Positions 38,301 through 46,553 of a DNA stretch of 64,000 bases are shown here, in pieces (position 1 is the stretch's first letter; every line of letters begins with the position of its first letter). The notes below the pieces were generated by a model, which was not told the origin of the DNA, ran no database searches, and worked only from the letters and a program-made list of their open reading frames with translations. The position numbers and the translations under genes are program-made. Source of the DNA: Burkholderiales bacterium (lineage in GTDB: Bacteria > Pseudomonadota > Gammaproteobacteria > Burkholderiales > Burkholderiaceae_C); NCBI GenBank assembly GCA_028868825.1, contig JAGWTU010000006.1:1-64000 (forward strand), in the 5' to 3' direction.

Positions 38301-39211
38301 ATGCCTGCGAGACGATCCTGCAGCTCGCGCCCGAGACCAACGGCCATGTCGCGGTGAAGGCCTGGGAAGCGCTGGAGAAATTCACCGGCCGCGAGCACAA
38401 GCATCTGGCGCTGTACCGCGAGGACGAGAAGATCCGCTTTCGCGACATCCAGGCGCAGCCGCGCAAGATCATCAGCAGCCCGACCTGGAGCGGCATCGAG
38501 AGCGAGACCGTCAGCTACAACGCCGGCTACACGAACGTCCACGAGCTGATCCCCTGGCGCACGCTCACCGGCCGTCAGCAGTTCTACCAGGACCATCCCT
38601 GGATGATCGCCTTCGGCGAGGGCTTCAGCAGCTACCGCCCGCCGGTGGACCTGAAGGCCACCGCCGGCATCCACAACGTGAAGCCCAACGGCCAGCCCGA
38701 GATCCTGCTGAACTTCATCACGCCGCACCAGAAATGGGGCATCCACAGCACCTACACCGACAACCTGCTGATGCTGACGCTGAGCCGCGGCGGACCCATC
38801 GTCTGGCTGAGCGAGGACGATGCGAAGCGCGCGGGCATCGAGGACAACGACTGGGTGGAGGTCTTCAACATCAATGGCGCCATCGCGGCGCGCGCCGTCG
38901 TCAGCCAGCGCATCAAGCCGGGCATCCTGATGATGTACCACGCGCAGGAAAAGATCGTCAACACGCCGGGCAGCCAGATCACCGGCACGCGCGGCGGCAT
39001 CCACAACTCGGTGACGCGCATCGTGCTCAAGCCCACGCACATGATCGGCGGCTATGCGCAGCTGAGCTACGGCTTCAATTACTACGGAACGATAGGCACG
39101 AACCGCGACGAATTCGTCGTCGTGCGCAAGATGACCGAGGTCGACTGGCTCGACACGCCGCGCGGCGACGAACTCGCCCGCGCCTTCCAATCGCAAGGAG
39201 AAAACCCTTGA
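35384..39211 (+). CDS. narG: Respiratory nitrate reductase alpha subunit
   Basis: A 1275-residue molybdenum enzyme that reduces nitrate to nitrite at the cytoplasmic face. The FS0 4Fe-4S ligands HxxxCxxxC...C are His50, Cys54, Cys58 and Cys93, at the same positions as in E. coli NarG. The molybdenum ligand is Asp219 in FYDWYCDLPPSSP. Other landmarks include YIIAWGSNVPQTRTPDAHFF and the bis-MGD binding region near GKGHEYFLKHLLGTENG. It lacks an N-terminal export signal, as expected for the Nar type. The stop overlaps the narH start (TTGA). Full length; no anomalies seen. Confidence 0.99.
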   Translation: MSHFLDRLTYFKLPRESFADGHGVTTGEDRTWEDAYRNRWAHDKIVRSTHGVNCTGSCSWKIYVKGGIVTWETQQTDYPRTRWDMPNHEPRGCARGASYSWYLYSANRVKYPMVRGRLLERWRAALAQTPDPVAAWASIVEDDAARRDYQQLRGLGGFVRSSWDEVNQLVAAANVYTIKTHGPDRVVGFSPIPAMSMVSYAAGARYLNLIGGVCLSFYDWYCDLPPSSPQVWGEQTDVPESADWYNSTYIIAWGSNVPQTRTPDAHFFTEVRYKGAKTVAVTPDYSEVAKLADLWLHPQQGTDAALAMALGHVVLREFYFEHRSAYFDDYARRYTDLPLLVLLEERELADGRRTLVPGRYLRASDFNGRLGQDNNPEWKTIAFDENGRAVLPQGSIGFRWGPEGRSDAGRWNLENKEARHGAEVKLKLSVLEDGASGQPQAHEIVDVALPYFGGAATPHFKTNAQAGEINAVRVPAVRLRLGKAGEHHEALVATVFDLQAAQYGIDRGLGSGAAGYDSDAAYTPAWAESITGVPRSQIVTVAREFAANADKTRGKSMVIIGAAMNHWYHCDMNYRGVINLLMMCGCVGQSGGGWSHYVGQEKLRPQTGWTALAFALDWIRPPRQMNGTSFFYAHTDQWRYEKLGMDEIASPTLGAVERSKFGGAMIDFNVRAERMGWLPSAPQLKTNPIQVVKDAAAAGVEAKDYVVRGLRDGSLQMSCEDPDAPQNWPRNLFVWRSNLLGSSGKGHEYFLKHLLGTENGVQGKDLGKDDAKPAEVVWHDEAPRGKLDLLVTLDFRLSTTCLYSDIVLPTASWYEKNDLNTSDMHPFIHPLSAAVDPVWHSRSDWEIYKGFAKAFSEVCAGHLGVEREVVLTPLMHDTPAELAQPFGVAEWKKGECELIPGKTAPQIQVVERDYPNVYKRFIALGPLMETIGNGGKGIGWKTGTEVEQLGQLNGLTLEPGATQGLPRIVTDIDACETILQLAPETNGHVAVKAWEALEKFTGREHKHLALYREDEKIRFRDIQAQPRKIISSPTWSGIESETVSYNAGYTNVHELIPWRTLTGRQQFYQDHPWMIAFGEGFSSYRPPVDLKATAGIHNVKPNGQPEILLNFITPHQKWGIHSTYTDNLLMLTLSRGGPIVWLSEDDAKRAGIEDNDWVEVFNINGAIAARAVVSQRIKPGILMMYHAQEKIVNTPGSQITGTRGGIHNSVTRIVLKPTHMIGGYAQLSYGFNYYGTIGTNRDEFVVVRKMTEVDWLDTPRGDELARAFQSQGENP

Positions 39212-40731
39212 AAGTCCGCGCCCAGATCGGCATGGTGCTCAACCTCGACAAGTGCATCGGTTGCCACACCTGCAGCGTCACCTGCAAGAACGTCTGGACG
39301 AGCCGGCCGGGCGTCGAATACGCCTGGTTCAACAACGTCGAGACGAAGCCCGGCATCGGTTACCCCAAGGAATGGGAGAACCAGGACAAGTGGAACGGCG
39401 GCTGGACGCGCCATGCCGACGGCTCGATCACGCCGCGCCAGGGTGGCAAGTGGAAGCTGCTGATGCGCATCTTCGCCAATCCGAACCTGCCGCAGATCGA
39501 CGACTATTACGAGCCGTTCACCTTCGATTACGAGCACCTGCATTCGGCGCCCGAGATGAAGGCGGCGCCGACGGCGCGTCCGCGCAGCCTGATCACGGGC
39601 CAGCGCATGGACAAGATCGTCTGGGGTCCGAACTGGGAGGAGATCCTCGGCGGCGAATTCGCCAAACGCAGCCAGGACCGCAATTTCGACGATATCCAGA
39701 AGGACATCTACGGCCAGTTCGAGAACACCTTCATGATGTACCTGCCCAGGCTCTGCGAGCATTGCCTGAACCCGGCCTGCGTCGCGTCCTGCCCCTCGGG
39801 CAGCATCTACAAGCGCGAGGAGGACGGCATCGTCCTCATCGACCAGGACAAGTGCCGCGGCTGGCGCATGTGCGTATCGGGTTGCCCCTACAAGAAGATC
39901 TATTACAACTGGAAGAGCGGCAAGGCCGAGAAATGCGTGTTCTGCTATCCGCGCATCGAGGCCGGCCAGCCGACGGTGTGCAGCGAGACCTGCGTCGGCC
40001 GCATCCGCTATCTCGGCGTGCTGCTCTACGACGCCGATCGCATCGAGGCGGCCGCCAGCGTCGAAAAGGACAAGGACCTGTACCAGGCACAGCTCGACAT
40101 CTTCCTCGACCCGCATGACCCGCAGGTGCAGGCGCAGGCGCGCCGCGACGGCATCCCCGAGAACTGGATCGAGGCCGCAAAGTCGAGCCCGGTCTACAAG
40201 ATGGCGGTCGACTGGAAGGTCGCGCTGCCGCTGCACCCCGAGTACCGCACCTTGCCGATGGTCTGGTACGTGCCGCCGCTCTCGCCGATCACCGGCGCGG
40301 CGCAGGCCGGCCATGTCGGCGCCAACGGCGAGATCCCCGATGTCAACCAGCTGCGCATCCCCGTCAAATACCTCGCCAACCTGCTCACCGCGGGCGACAC
40401 CGCGCCGGTGGTGCGCGCGCTCGAACGCATGCTGGCGATGCGCGCCTATCAGCGCGGCAAGCATGTCGACGGTGCGGCGAACCAGGCGGCGATCGACCAG
40501 GTCGGCCTGGCCGCGGCGCAGGTCGACGAGATGTACCGCGTGATGGCGATCGCCAATTACGAGGACCGTTTCGTGATCCCGACGACGCACCGCGAATACG
40601 CCGAGAACGCCTTCAACGTGCGCGGCGGCTGCGGCTTCAGTTTCGGCAACGGCTGCAGCGAGGGCGTGACCGAGACGAGCCTGTTCGGCAGCGAGAAGAA
40701 GCGGACGATCCCGATCAAGGCGCAGGTCTGA
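39208..40731 (+). CDS. narH: Respiratory nitrate reductase beta subunit, TTG start
   Basis: A 507-residue iron-sulfur protein that carries electrons from NarI to NarG. Cysteine clusters are intact: CIGCHTCSVTC near the N-terminus, CEHCLNPACVASCP, CRGWRMCVSGCP (the Trp marks the 3Fe-4S cluster) and CVFCYPRIEAG...CSETC. Start TTG at 39208, overlapping the narG stop, with AAGGAG ten bases upstream. No ATG lies at the homologous position, so the unusual start is well supported. Confidence 0.98.
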   Translation: MKVRAQIGMVLNLDKCIGCHTCSVTCKNVWTSRPGVEYAWFNNVETKPGIGYPKEWENQDKWNGGWTRHADGSITPRQGGKWKLLMRIFANPNLPQIDDYYEPFTFDYEHLHSAPEMKAAPTARPRSLITGQRMDKIVWGPNWEEILGGEFAKRSQDRNFDDIQKDIYGQFENTFMMYLPRLCEHCLNPACVASCPSGSIYKREEDGIVLIDQDKCRGWRMCVSGCPYKKIYYNWKSGKAEKCVFCYPRIEAGQPTVCSETCVGRIRYLGVLLYDADRIEAAASVEKDKDLYQAQLDIFLDPHDPQVQAQARRDGIPENWIEAAKSSPVYKMAVDWKVALPLHPEYRTLPMVWYVPPLSPITGAAQAGHVGANGEIPDVNQLRIPVKYLANLLTAGDTAPVVRALERMLAMRAYQRGKHVDGAANQAAIDQVGLAAAQVDEMYRVMAIANYEDRFVIPTTHREYAENAFNVRGGCGFSFGNGCSEGVTETSLFGSEKKRTIPIKAQV

Positions 40732-40739
40732 AAGGCGGC

Positions 40740-41441
40740 ATGACCATGAGCCTCGTCAAACCCCTGCCCATTGCGCACACGCTGCGCGCCCTGGCCTGGC
40801 TGCTCGCCTACCCCGACGCCGATCACCGCGCCGCCCTGCCCGCGCTGCGCGACGCGCTGCACGCCGAGCGCGCGCTGACCTTCGGCCGTCTGGCCGAGAT
40901 CGATCGCCTCATCGACCATCTCATGGATCGATCGCAGGGCGGCGCGCCGCTCGCCGTCGAGGCCGAGTACGTCGAACTCTTCGACCGCGGCCGCGCCACC
41001 GCGCTGCATCTGTTCGAGCATGTGCACGGCGATTCGCGTGACCGCGGACCGGCGATGGTCGACCTCGAACGCAGCTATCTCGAGGCCGGACTGCTGCTCG
41101 CCGACGGCGAATTGCCCGACCACCTGGGCGTCGTGCTCGAATACGCGAGCACGCAGCCGCCGGCCGCGGCGCGCGAATTCCTGCGCGAATTCGCCCATAT
41201 CCTGCAGAACCTCTTCAGCGCCCTGCTGCAGCGCGAGAGCATCCACGCGAGCGCTTATGCCGGCGTGATGGCCGCGCTGCTCGACCTCGCCGGCGAGAAG
41301 GCCTGCGCCGTGGCGCTGCCGGCGCAGCCGGGGATCGACGAGACCTGGAGCGAACCGGCGGCCTTCGGCGGCTGTTCCAGCGCCGGCCAGGCGCAGCCGA
41401 TCCGCCTCCAACGCCGCCCGCCGCAAGGAGCCCGCGCATGA
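40740..41441 (+). CDS. narJ: Nitrate reductase molybdenum cofactor assembly chaperone
   Basis: A 233-residue helical protein of the NarJ/DMSO-reductase chaperone family. Landmarks are LAWLLAYPDA near the N-terminus, YVELFDRGRATALHLFEHVHGDSRDRG at about 76-102 (the core motif), and LPDHLGVVLEYAS. It binds apo-NarG and holds it until the Mo cofactor is inserted and NarI is joined; it is not part of the final enzyme. The ATG at 40740 follows narH by eight bases; a second ATG is two codons later. The stop overlaps narI by four bases. Confidence 0.97.
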   Translation: MTMSLVKPLPIAHTLRALAWLLAYPDADHRAALPALRDALHAERALTFGRLAEIDRLIDHLMDRSQGGAPLAVEAEYVELFDRGRATALHLFEHVHGDSRDRGPAMVDLERSYLEAGLLLADGELPDHLGVVLEYASTQPPAAAREFLREFAHILQNLFSALLQRESIHASAYAGVMAALLDLAGEKACAVALPAQPGIDETWSEPAAFGGCSSAGQAQPIRLQRRPPQGARA

Positions 41442-42154
41442 ACGACTTCCTCTTCACCGTCTACCCGTATCTGTGCGGCGCCGTCTTCCTGATGGGCAGC
41501 CTGGCGCGCTTCGACCGCGACCAGTACACCTGGAAGAGCGATTCCTCGCAACTGCTGCGCGCCGGTCAATTGCGCTGGGGCAGCAACCTGTTCCACGTCG
41601 GCATCCTGTTCCTGTTCTTCGGCCATACGGTGGGGCTGCTGACGCCGCACTGGGTCTACGAGCCCTTCATCTCGGCGCCGCACAAGCAGATGATGGCGGT
41701 GATCTCGGGCGGCATCGCCGGCGCCGCCTGCTTCGTCGGCATCACGCTGCTGCTGCACCGGCGGCTGTTCGACCCGCGCATCCGCCTCACCAGCCACCGC
41801 ACCGACCTCGCGATCCTCTTCATCCTCTGGATCCAGCTCTGCCTGGGACTGTTGACGCTGCCTTTCTCCTACGCCCAGCGCGCCGACGCGCACGAGATGC
41901 TCGTGCTCGCCGAATACCTGCAGCACATGGCGACGTTCCGACCGAATGCCGATCTGCTCGCCACCGTCGCCTGGCCGTTCAAGGTGCACATGGTGCTGGG
42001 GATGACGATCTTCCTGCTCTTCCCGTTCAGCCGCCTCGTCCATGTCTGGAGCGGCTTCGGCTCGCTCGCCTACCTCGCGCGGCCGTACCAGATCGTGCGC
42101 TCGCGCCGGCTGAACGTGCCGCACGACCACAACCAGCCCAAGCCCTCGCGCTGA
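41438..42154 (+). CDS. narI: Respiratory nitrate reductase gamma subunit (cytochrome b)
   Basis: A 238-residue membrane protein with five helices that oxidises quinol at the periplasmic side and passes electrons through two b hemes to NarH. The four axial histidines are present: His53 and His63 (FHVG and FGHTVG) and His184 and His202 (KVHMVLG and LVHVWSG), spaced as in E. coli NarI. ATG overlaps the narJ stop. Last core gene of the reductase; the parvulin gene follows after 11 bases. Confidence 0.98.
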   Translation: MNDFLFTVYPYLCGAVFLMGSLARFDRDQYTWKSDSSQLLRAGQLRWGSNLFHVGILFLFFGHTVGLLTPHWVYEPFISAPHKQMMAVISGGIAGAACFVGITLLLHRRLFDPRIRLTSHRTDLAILFILWIQLCLGLLTLPFSYAQRADAHEMLVLAEYLQHMATFRPNADLLATVAWPFKVHMVLGMTIFLLFPFSRLVHVWSGFGSLAYLARPYQIVRSRRLNVPHDHNQPKPSR

Positions 42155-42165
42155 AGGAGGCCCCG

Positions 42166-42936
42166 ATGGACGACTGCACGACCACCCTGCCCCGCATAGC
42201 CGGCATCGCGCTCGTCGAGCCCCGCGAGACGCCGGGCGCCGAGGAACTGCGCCAGCGCGCCTGCAGCGAACTGCTGCGCCAGGCCGCGATCGCCGCCGGT
42301 CTGCTGGCCGCGGACGACCCGCCGCCGCAGCGCGGCGCGATGAGCGAGGCGGCGGCGGCGGCGATCGAGGCGCTGCTCGATCGCGATCTGCCCCTGACCG
42401 AACCCGACGAAGAATCCTGCCGCCGCTGGCATGCGGCGCATGCGGCGCGCTACGCCCAGGGCGAGCGAGTGCGCGCGCGCCATGTGCTGTTCGCCGTCAC
42501 CCCGGGCGTCGACATCGCCGCGCTGCGCGGCCGCGCCGAGGCCTGCCTGCTCGATCTGCGCAGCCGCAGCGACGAAGCCGCCTTCGCGCGCGCCGCGGCC
42601 GAATGCTCGAACTGCCCGAGCGCGCAGCTCGGCGGCGAACTCGGCTGGCTGCAGGCCGGCGACTGCGCACCCGAGTTCGCGCGCGAACTCTTCGGCGCCG
42701 CCGAGGTCGGTGTGCTCGCGCGCCTCGTGCACAGCCGCTACGGACTGCACGTGGTCGAAGTGCTGGAACGCGAACCGGGCCGGCCGCAGTCCTACGAGTC
42801 GGTCCGCGCCGCGGTCGCGCAGACGCTGCGCCAACAGGCCTTTGCGACGGCGCTGCGGCAGTATCTACAGGCGCTGGCCGAGGGCTCGCGCATCGAGGGC
42901 ATCGATCTCGAGGCCGCGACGCCATCGATGCCATAG
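42166..42936 (+). CDS. Parvulin-type peptidyl-prolyl isomerase (NifM/PpiC-like) of the nar operon
   Basis: A 256-residue protein without a signal peptide. A helical N-terminal region of about 100 residues is followed by a rotamase domain: VRARHVLFAV, FARAAAECSNCPSAQLGGELGWL, and LVHSRYGLHVVEVLE. This resembles NifM and the NarJ-linked PpiC proteins found at the end of nar operons in related bacteria. It probably assists folding or maturation of the reductase in the cytoplasm. A strong AAGGAGG lies six bases before the ATG. The Cys pair in CSNC is notable but may be chance. Confidence 0.9.
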   Translation: MDDCTTTLPRIAGIALVEPRETPGAEELRQRACSELLRQAAIAAGLLAADDPPPQRGAMSEAAAAAIEALLDRDLPLTEPDEESCRRWHAAHAARYAQGERVRARHVLFAVTPGVDIAALRGRAEACLLDLRSRSDEAAFARAAAECSNCPSAQLGGELGWLQAGDCAPEFARELFGAAEVGVLARLVHSRYGLHVVEVLEREPGRPQSYESVRAAVAQTLRQQAFATALRQYLQALAEGSRIEGIDLEAATPSMP

Positions 42937-43008
42937 GCGAGGCGATGGCGGGCCCGGCTGCATGAACGGCACATGCCCAACGAGCCGCCGAACCCGTAAA
43001 GTGCAGGT

Positions 43009-44889
43009 ATGCGCCGCCCCTGGACCCTTTCCGCCAAACTCGGCGCCATCGGCGGCGCGCTGCTGCTGACGGCGCTGGTCTCGATCGGCCTCACGCTGTG
43101 GGTCACCTGGCAGCTCGAGGGCGGCGCGGCGGCGGTCAACGAGGCCGGGCGCATGCGCATGCAGACCTGGCGCCTGGCGCAGACGCTGGCCGCCGGCGAC
43201 CGCGCGAAGGTGCGTGCGCTCGTCGCCCAGTTCGACCAGAGCGTCGAGCTGCTGCGCAGCGGCGACCCGGCGCGGCCGCTGTCGGTGCCGCTGGACGCGG
43301 CCTCGCAATCGAGGTTCGCCGACGTGCGCGAGGTCTGGGGCGCGCTGCGCTCGCATTGGTCCACGCCGCCGTATCCGACGGCCGCCGACGCGGCGCGCGA
43401 GGCCGACGCCTTCGTCGAGCGCATCGACGCCTTCGTCTCGGCGATCGAGACCCAGCTCTCGCGCCTGACGGCCGTGCTCAACGCCTTCCAGTTCATCCTC
43501 ATGGCGCTGGCCATCGCCAGCGCGGTGGCGCTGCTGTACTCGGCCTATCTCTTCGTCTTCGCGCCGCTGTCGGGGCTGCAGTCGGGGCTGGCGCGGGTCG
43601 GCGCCGGCGACCTCGCGGCGCGCATCGAGGTCAGCTCGGGCGACGAGTTCGGCGCCGTCGCGCTCGGCTTCAACCGCATGGCGCACACGTTGGAGGACCT
43701 CTACCAGAACCTCGAAGCGAAGGTGCAGGACAAGACGCTGCACCTCGAGGCCCAGCGCGCGCGCCTGGCCGCGCTGTACGAGGCCGCGGCCTTCGTCGCC
43801 GGCGCCGGTTCGCTGGCCGAGCTGGCGCAGGGTTTCGCGCCGCAGATCCGGCGCGCCGCGCGCGCCGACGCCGCCGCCGTGCGCTGGAGCGACGAGCTCA
43901 ACCGGCGCTACGTGATGCTCGCCGCCGACGGCCTGCCGCCTTCGCTCGTCGAAGGCGAGCATTGCATCCCGACCGGCGAATGCCTGTGCGGCGCCGCGCA
44001 GACCGACACGCGCGTGATCCCGATCCGCCGCGACGGCGCGAGCCCGCTGCTGGCGCGCTGCCTGGGCGCCGGGTTCCGCACCGTCGTCAACGTGCCGCTG
44101 CGCCTGCAGGAACGCTTGATCGGCGAGCTGAACCTGTTCTACCTCGGCGAGCCGGCGCTCGCCGCCGACGATCGCGCGCTGCTCGAGACCATGGCCAGCC
44201 ATCTCGCCGGCGCCATCGAGGGCCTGCGACTGGCCTCGCTCGAGCGCGAATCGGCGGTCGCCGACGAGCGCGGCCTGCTGGCCGGCGAACTGCACGACTC
44301 GATCGCGCAGAGCCTGGCCTTCCTGAAGATCCAGGCCGGCTTGCTGCGCGGCGCCCTCGACCGCGGCGACCCCGCGCAGGCCGCGAGCACGCTGGCCGAA
44401 CTCGACGCCGGCATCCACGAGAGCCTGACCGACGTGCGCGAGCTGCTGCTGCATTTCCGCACCCGTACGAACGCCGAGGACCTGGCACCGGCGCTGCACG
44501 CGACGCTGCAGAAGTTCGAACACCAGACGGGTCTGAGGACGCATCTGACGATCGACGGCCAGGGCCTGCCGCTGGCCTCCGACGTGCAGGTGCAGGTGCT
44601 GCATGTCGTGCAGGAGGCGCTGTCGAACGTGCGCAAGCATGCGCGCGCCCGCGAGGTCTGGGTCGAGGTCCAGCAATCGCCCAGCTGGCGCGTCGAGGTG
44701 CGCGACGACGGCTGCGGCTTCGAGGCCGGCGCAGGCGCCGGCGCCGACCACGACACCCATGTCGGCCTGCGCATCATGCGCGAGCGGGCGCGGCGCATCG
44801 GCGCCGCGGTCGAGGTCGATTCGGTGCCCGGCTCGGGCACCTGCATCGTGCTCACGCTGGCGCCCACGCAGCAGGCGGCCACGGCATGA
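43009..44889 (+). CDS. narX: Nitrate/nitrite sensor histidine kinase NarX
   Basis: A 626-residue inner-membrane sensor. Helix at about 10-33, then the nitrate-binding P-box region with AAAVNEAGRMRMQTWRLAQ, a second helix near 160-185, and a HAMP domain (LARVGAGDLAARIEV). A GAF-like domain with a Cys-containing segment follows (GECLCGAA). The HisKA_3 box is ELHDSIAQSLAFLK at about 428 and the HATPase has DDGCGF and HVGLRIMRERA. It phosphorylates NarL in response to nitrate or nitrite. The narL start overlaps its stop (ATGA). It lies 72 bases after the ppiC-like gene and could share its transcript or have its own promoter. Confidence 0.96.
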   Translation: MRRPWTLSAKLGAIGGALLLTALVSIGLTLWVTWQLEGGAAAVNEAGRMRMQTWRLAQTLAAGDRAKVRALVAQFDQSVELLRSGDPARPLSVPLDAASQSRFADVREVWGALRSHWSTPPYPTAADAAREADAFVERIDAFVSAIETQLSRLTAVLNAFQFILMALAIASAVALLYSAYLFVFAPLSGLQSGLARVGAGDLAARIEVSSGDEFGAVALGFNRMAHTLEDLYQNLEAKVQDKTLHLEAQRARLAALYEAAAFVAGAGSLAELAQGFAPQIRRAARADAAAVRWSDELNRRYVMLAADGLPPSLVEGEHCIPTGECLCGAAQTDTRVIPIRRDGASPLLARCLGAGFRTVVNVPLRLQERLIGELNLFYLGEPALAADDRALLETMASHLAGAIEGLRLASLERESAVADERGLLAGELHDSIAQSLAFLKIQAGLLRGALDRGDPAQAASTLAELDAGIHESLTDVRELLLHFRTRTNAEDLAPALHATLQKFEHQTGLRTHLTIDGQGLPLASDVQVQVLHVVQEALSNVRKHARAREVWVEVQQSPSWRVEVRDDGCGFEAGAGAGADHDTHVGLRIMRERARRIGAAVEVDSVPGSGTCIVLTLAPTQQAATA

Positions 44890-45560
44890 CGACGACGGCG
44901 CCGGTGCGCATCCTCGTCGTCGACGACCACACGCTGTTCCGGCGCGGGCTGATCGCGCTGCTCGCCGGCGAGACCCGTTTCGCCGTCGTCGCCGAGGCCG
45001 GCGACGCCGGCGAGGCGATGCGCCGCGCCGCCGAGACGCGGCCCGACCTCATCCTGCTCGACAACCACCTGCCCGGCGTCAGCGGCGTCGATGCGCTGGC
45101 CGGCCTGCGCGAGGTGGCGCCGGAGGCTCGCGTCATCATGCTCACCGTGAGCGAGGACGAGCGCGACCTGGCCGCCGCGCTGCGCGGCGGCGCCCGCGGC
45201 TATCTGCTCAAGACCGTCGACAGCGACGTCCTCGCCGCCGCGATCCTGCGCACGATGGCCGGCGACTCGGTCGTCAGTCCGGAGATGACGAGCAAGCTCG
45301 TCGCCGCCTTCCAGTCGCTGCAGCCCCAGCGCGCCGAGCCGCCCGCGGCGGCGCCGCCGGCCGATCCCTACCAGACGCTGTCGCCGCGCGAGCAGGAGAT
45401 CCTCGCGCACATCGCGCGCGGCGCCAGCAACAAGGAGATCGCGCGCGCGCTGGACATCGCCGAGACGACGGTGAAGATCCATGTCCAGCATATCCTGCGC
45501 AAATTGAATCTCAATTCGCGCGTGCAGGCGGCGGTGTACGCGGCCGGGCGGACGGGCTGA
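44886..45560 (+). CDS. narL: Nitrate/nitrite response regulator NarL
   Basis: A 224-residue NarL/FixJ regulator. The receiver has VDDHTLFRRG and phospho-acceptor Asp in LILLDNHLPG (about 59). An Ala/Pro linker leads to a LuxR-type helix-turn-helix (LSPREQEILAHIARGASNKE, ETTVKIHVQHILRKLNL). The motif NHLPG and VKIHVQHIL are close to NarL and NarP. With NarX it should activate the nar operon when nitrate is present, alongside FNR. Confidence 0.97.
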   Translation: MTTTAPVRILVVDDHTLFRRGLIALLAGETRFAVVAEAGDAGEAMRRAAETRPDLILLDNHLPGVSGVDALAGLREVAPEARVIMLTVSEDERDLAAALRGGARGYLLKTVDSDVLAAAILRTMAGDSVVSPEMTSKLVAAFQSLQPQRAEPPAAAPPADPYQTLSPREQEILAHIARGASNKEIARALDIAETTVKIHVQHILRKLNLNSRVQAAVYAAGRTG

Positions 45561-45607
45561 TCTCGAGCTGCGCGCGGCCGCCGGCGCCGACTGTCACAAT
45601 CGCGCCC

Positions 45608-46537
45608 GTGTCGAAGCTGCCGTTCCGTATCCCGTTGCGCCCGCTGTGCTGGCTGGCCCTCGTTCTGGGGGCCTCGATCGCATTCCCCGCCGCCGCGCAG
45701 GACTCGCCGGCGCTGCGCAAGATCCGCGACGCCGGCGTCATCACGCTGGGCTACCGCGTCGAATCGGTGCCGTTCTCCTACCTCGACGACAAGCGGCGAC
45801 CGATCGGCTACACGATGGACATCTGCGAGCGCGTCGTCGACGCCGTGCGCCAGCGCCTGGCGCTGCCCGATCTCGAGGTGCGGCTGATGCCGGTGAGCTC
45901 GGCCACGCGGCTGCCGCTGGTTGCCAACGGCACCGTCGATCTCGAATGCGGCGTCACCACCAACACCGCCGAGCGCGCCAAGCAGGTCGCCTTCTCGGTC
46001 ACGACCTTCGTCGCCGCGAGCCGCCTGATCTTCAAGAAGGACGCCGAGATCCGCGGCATCGACGACCTGCGCGGCAAGCCGGTGGCGTCGACGCTGGCGA
46101 CGACCAGCATCGAGTACCTGCACCGCATCAACGAGACGCGGCATCTGGACATGCAGATCCTCGCCGGGCTCGACGACGTCGAATCGTTCCGCCTCGTCGG
46201 CATGGGCCGCGCCGTGGCCTATGCGATGGACGACGTGCTGCTGCGCAGCCTGCTGGCGAATGCGCCCGATGCCGCCGACTACCGCATCTCCGACGAGGCG
46301 CTGACGCTCGAGCCCTATGCCATCGGGCTCAAGCGCGACGACCCGGTGTTCAAGCGCCTCGTCGACGACGTCATCGTCGACCTCTATCGACGCGGCGACA
46401 TCGAGGGTCTGTACCGCAAGTGGTTCCAGTCACCCATCCCGCCGCGCGGCATCAACCTGAAGCTGCCGATGAGCGAGGCGCTGCGCCGCGTCATCGAACA
46501 TCCCACCGACGCCAGCGACCCGCGCCTGTACCGCTGA
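45608..46537 (+). CDS. Amino-acid ABC transporter substrate-binding protein (GltI-like), orphan
   Basis: A 309-residue periplasmic protein with a signal peptide (cleavage after FPAAAQ, about residue 31). It has a family-3 binding fold: LRKIRDAGVITLGYRVESVPFSYLDD, MDICERVVDAV, VDLECGVTTNTAERAKQVAFS, and VAYAMDDVLLRSLLA. This is the glutamate/aspartate (GltI) subgroup. GTG start at 45608. No cognate permease or ATPase lies beside it. It converges, with a 16-base gap, on the DctD-like regulator gene, so it may serve a transporter elsewhere or act as a ligand-presenting partner of the adjacent sensor kinase (inference). Confidence 0.88.
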   Translation: MSKLPFRIPLRPLCWLALVLGASIAFPAAAQDSPALRKIRDAGVITLGYRVESVPFSYLDDKRRPIGYTMDICERVVDAVRQRLALPDLEVRLMPVSSATRLPLVANGTVDLECGVTTNTAERAKQVAFSVTTFVAASRLIFKKDAEIRGIDDLRGKPVASTLATTSIEYLHRINETRHLDMQILAGLDDVESFRLVGMGRAVAYAMDDVLLRSLLANAPDAADYRISDEALTLEPYAIGLKRDDPVFKRLVDDVIVDLYRRGDIEGLYRKWFQSPIPPRGINLKLPMSEALRRVIEHPTDASDPRLYR

Positions 46538-46553
46538 GCCCTGGCGTGGCGCT

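Noticed and set aside
32525-39196. A 2,223-codon open frame on the minus strand opposite the nar genes
   Set aside because: It is antisense to intact narK1, narK2 and narG. Its translation is Arg/Ala/Gly/His-rich without domains, as expected from high third-position GC in the real genes.
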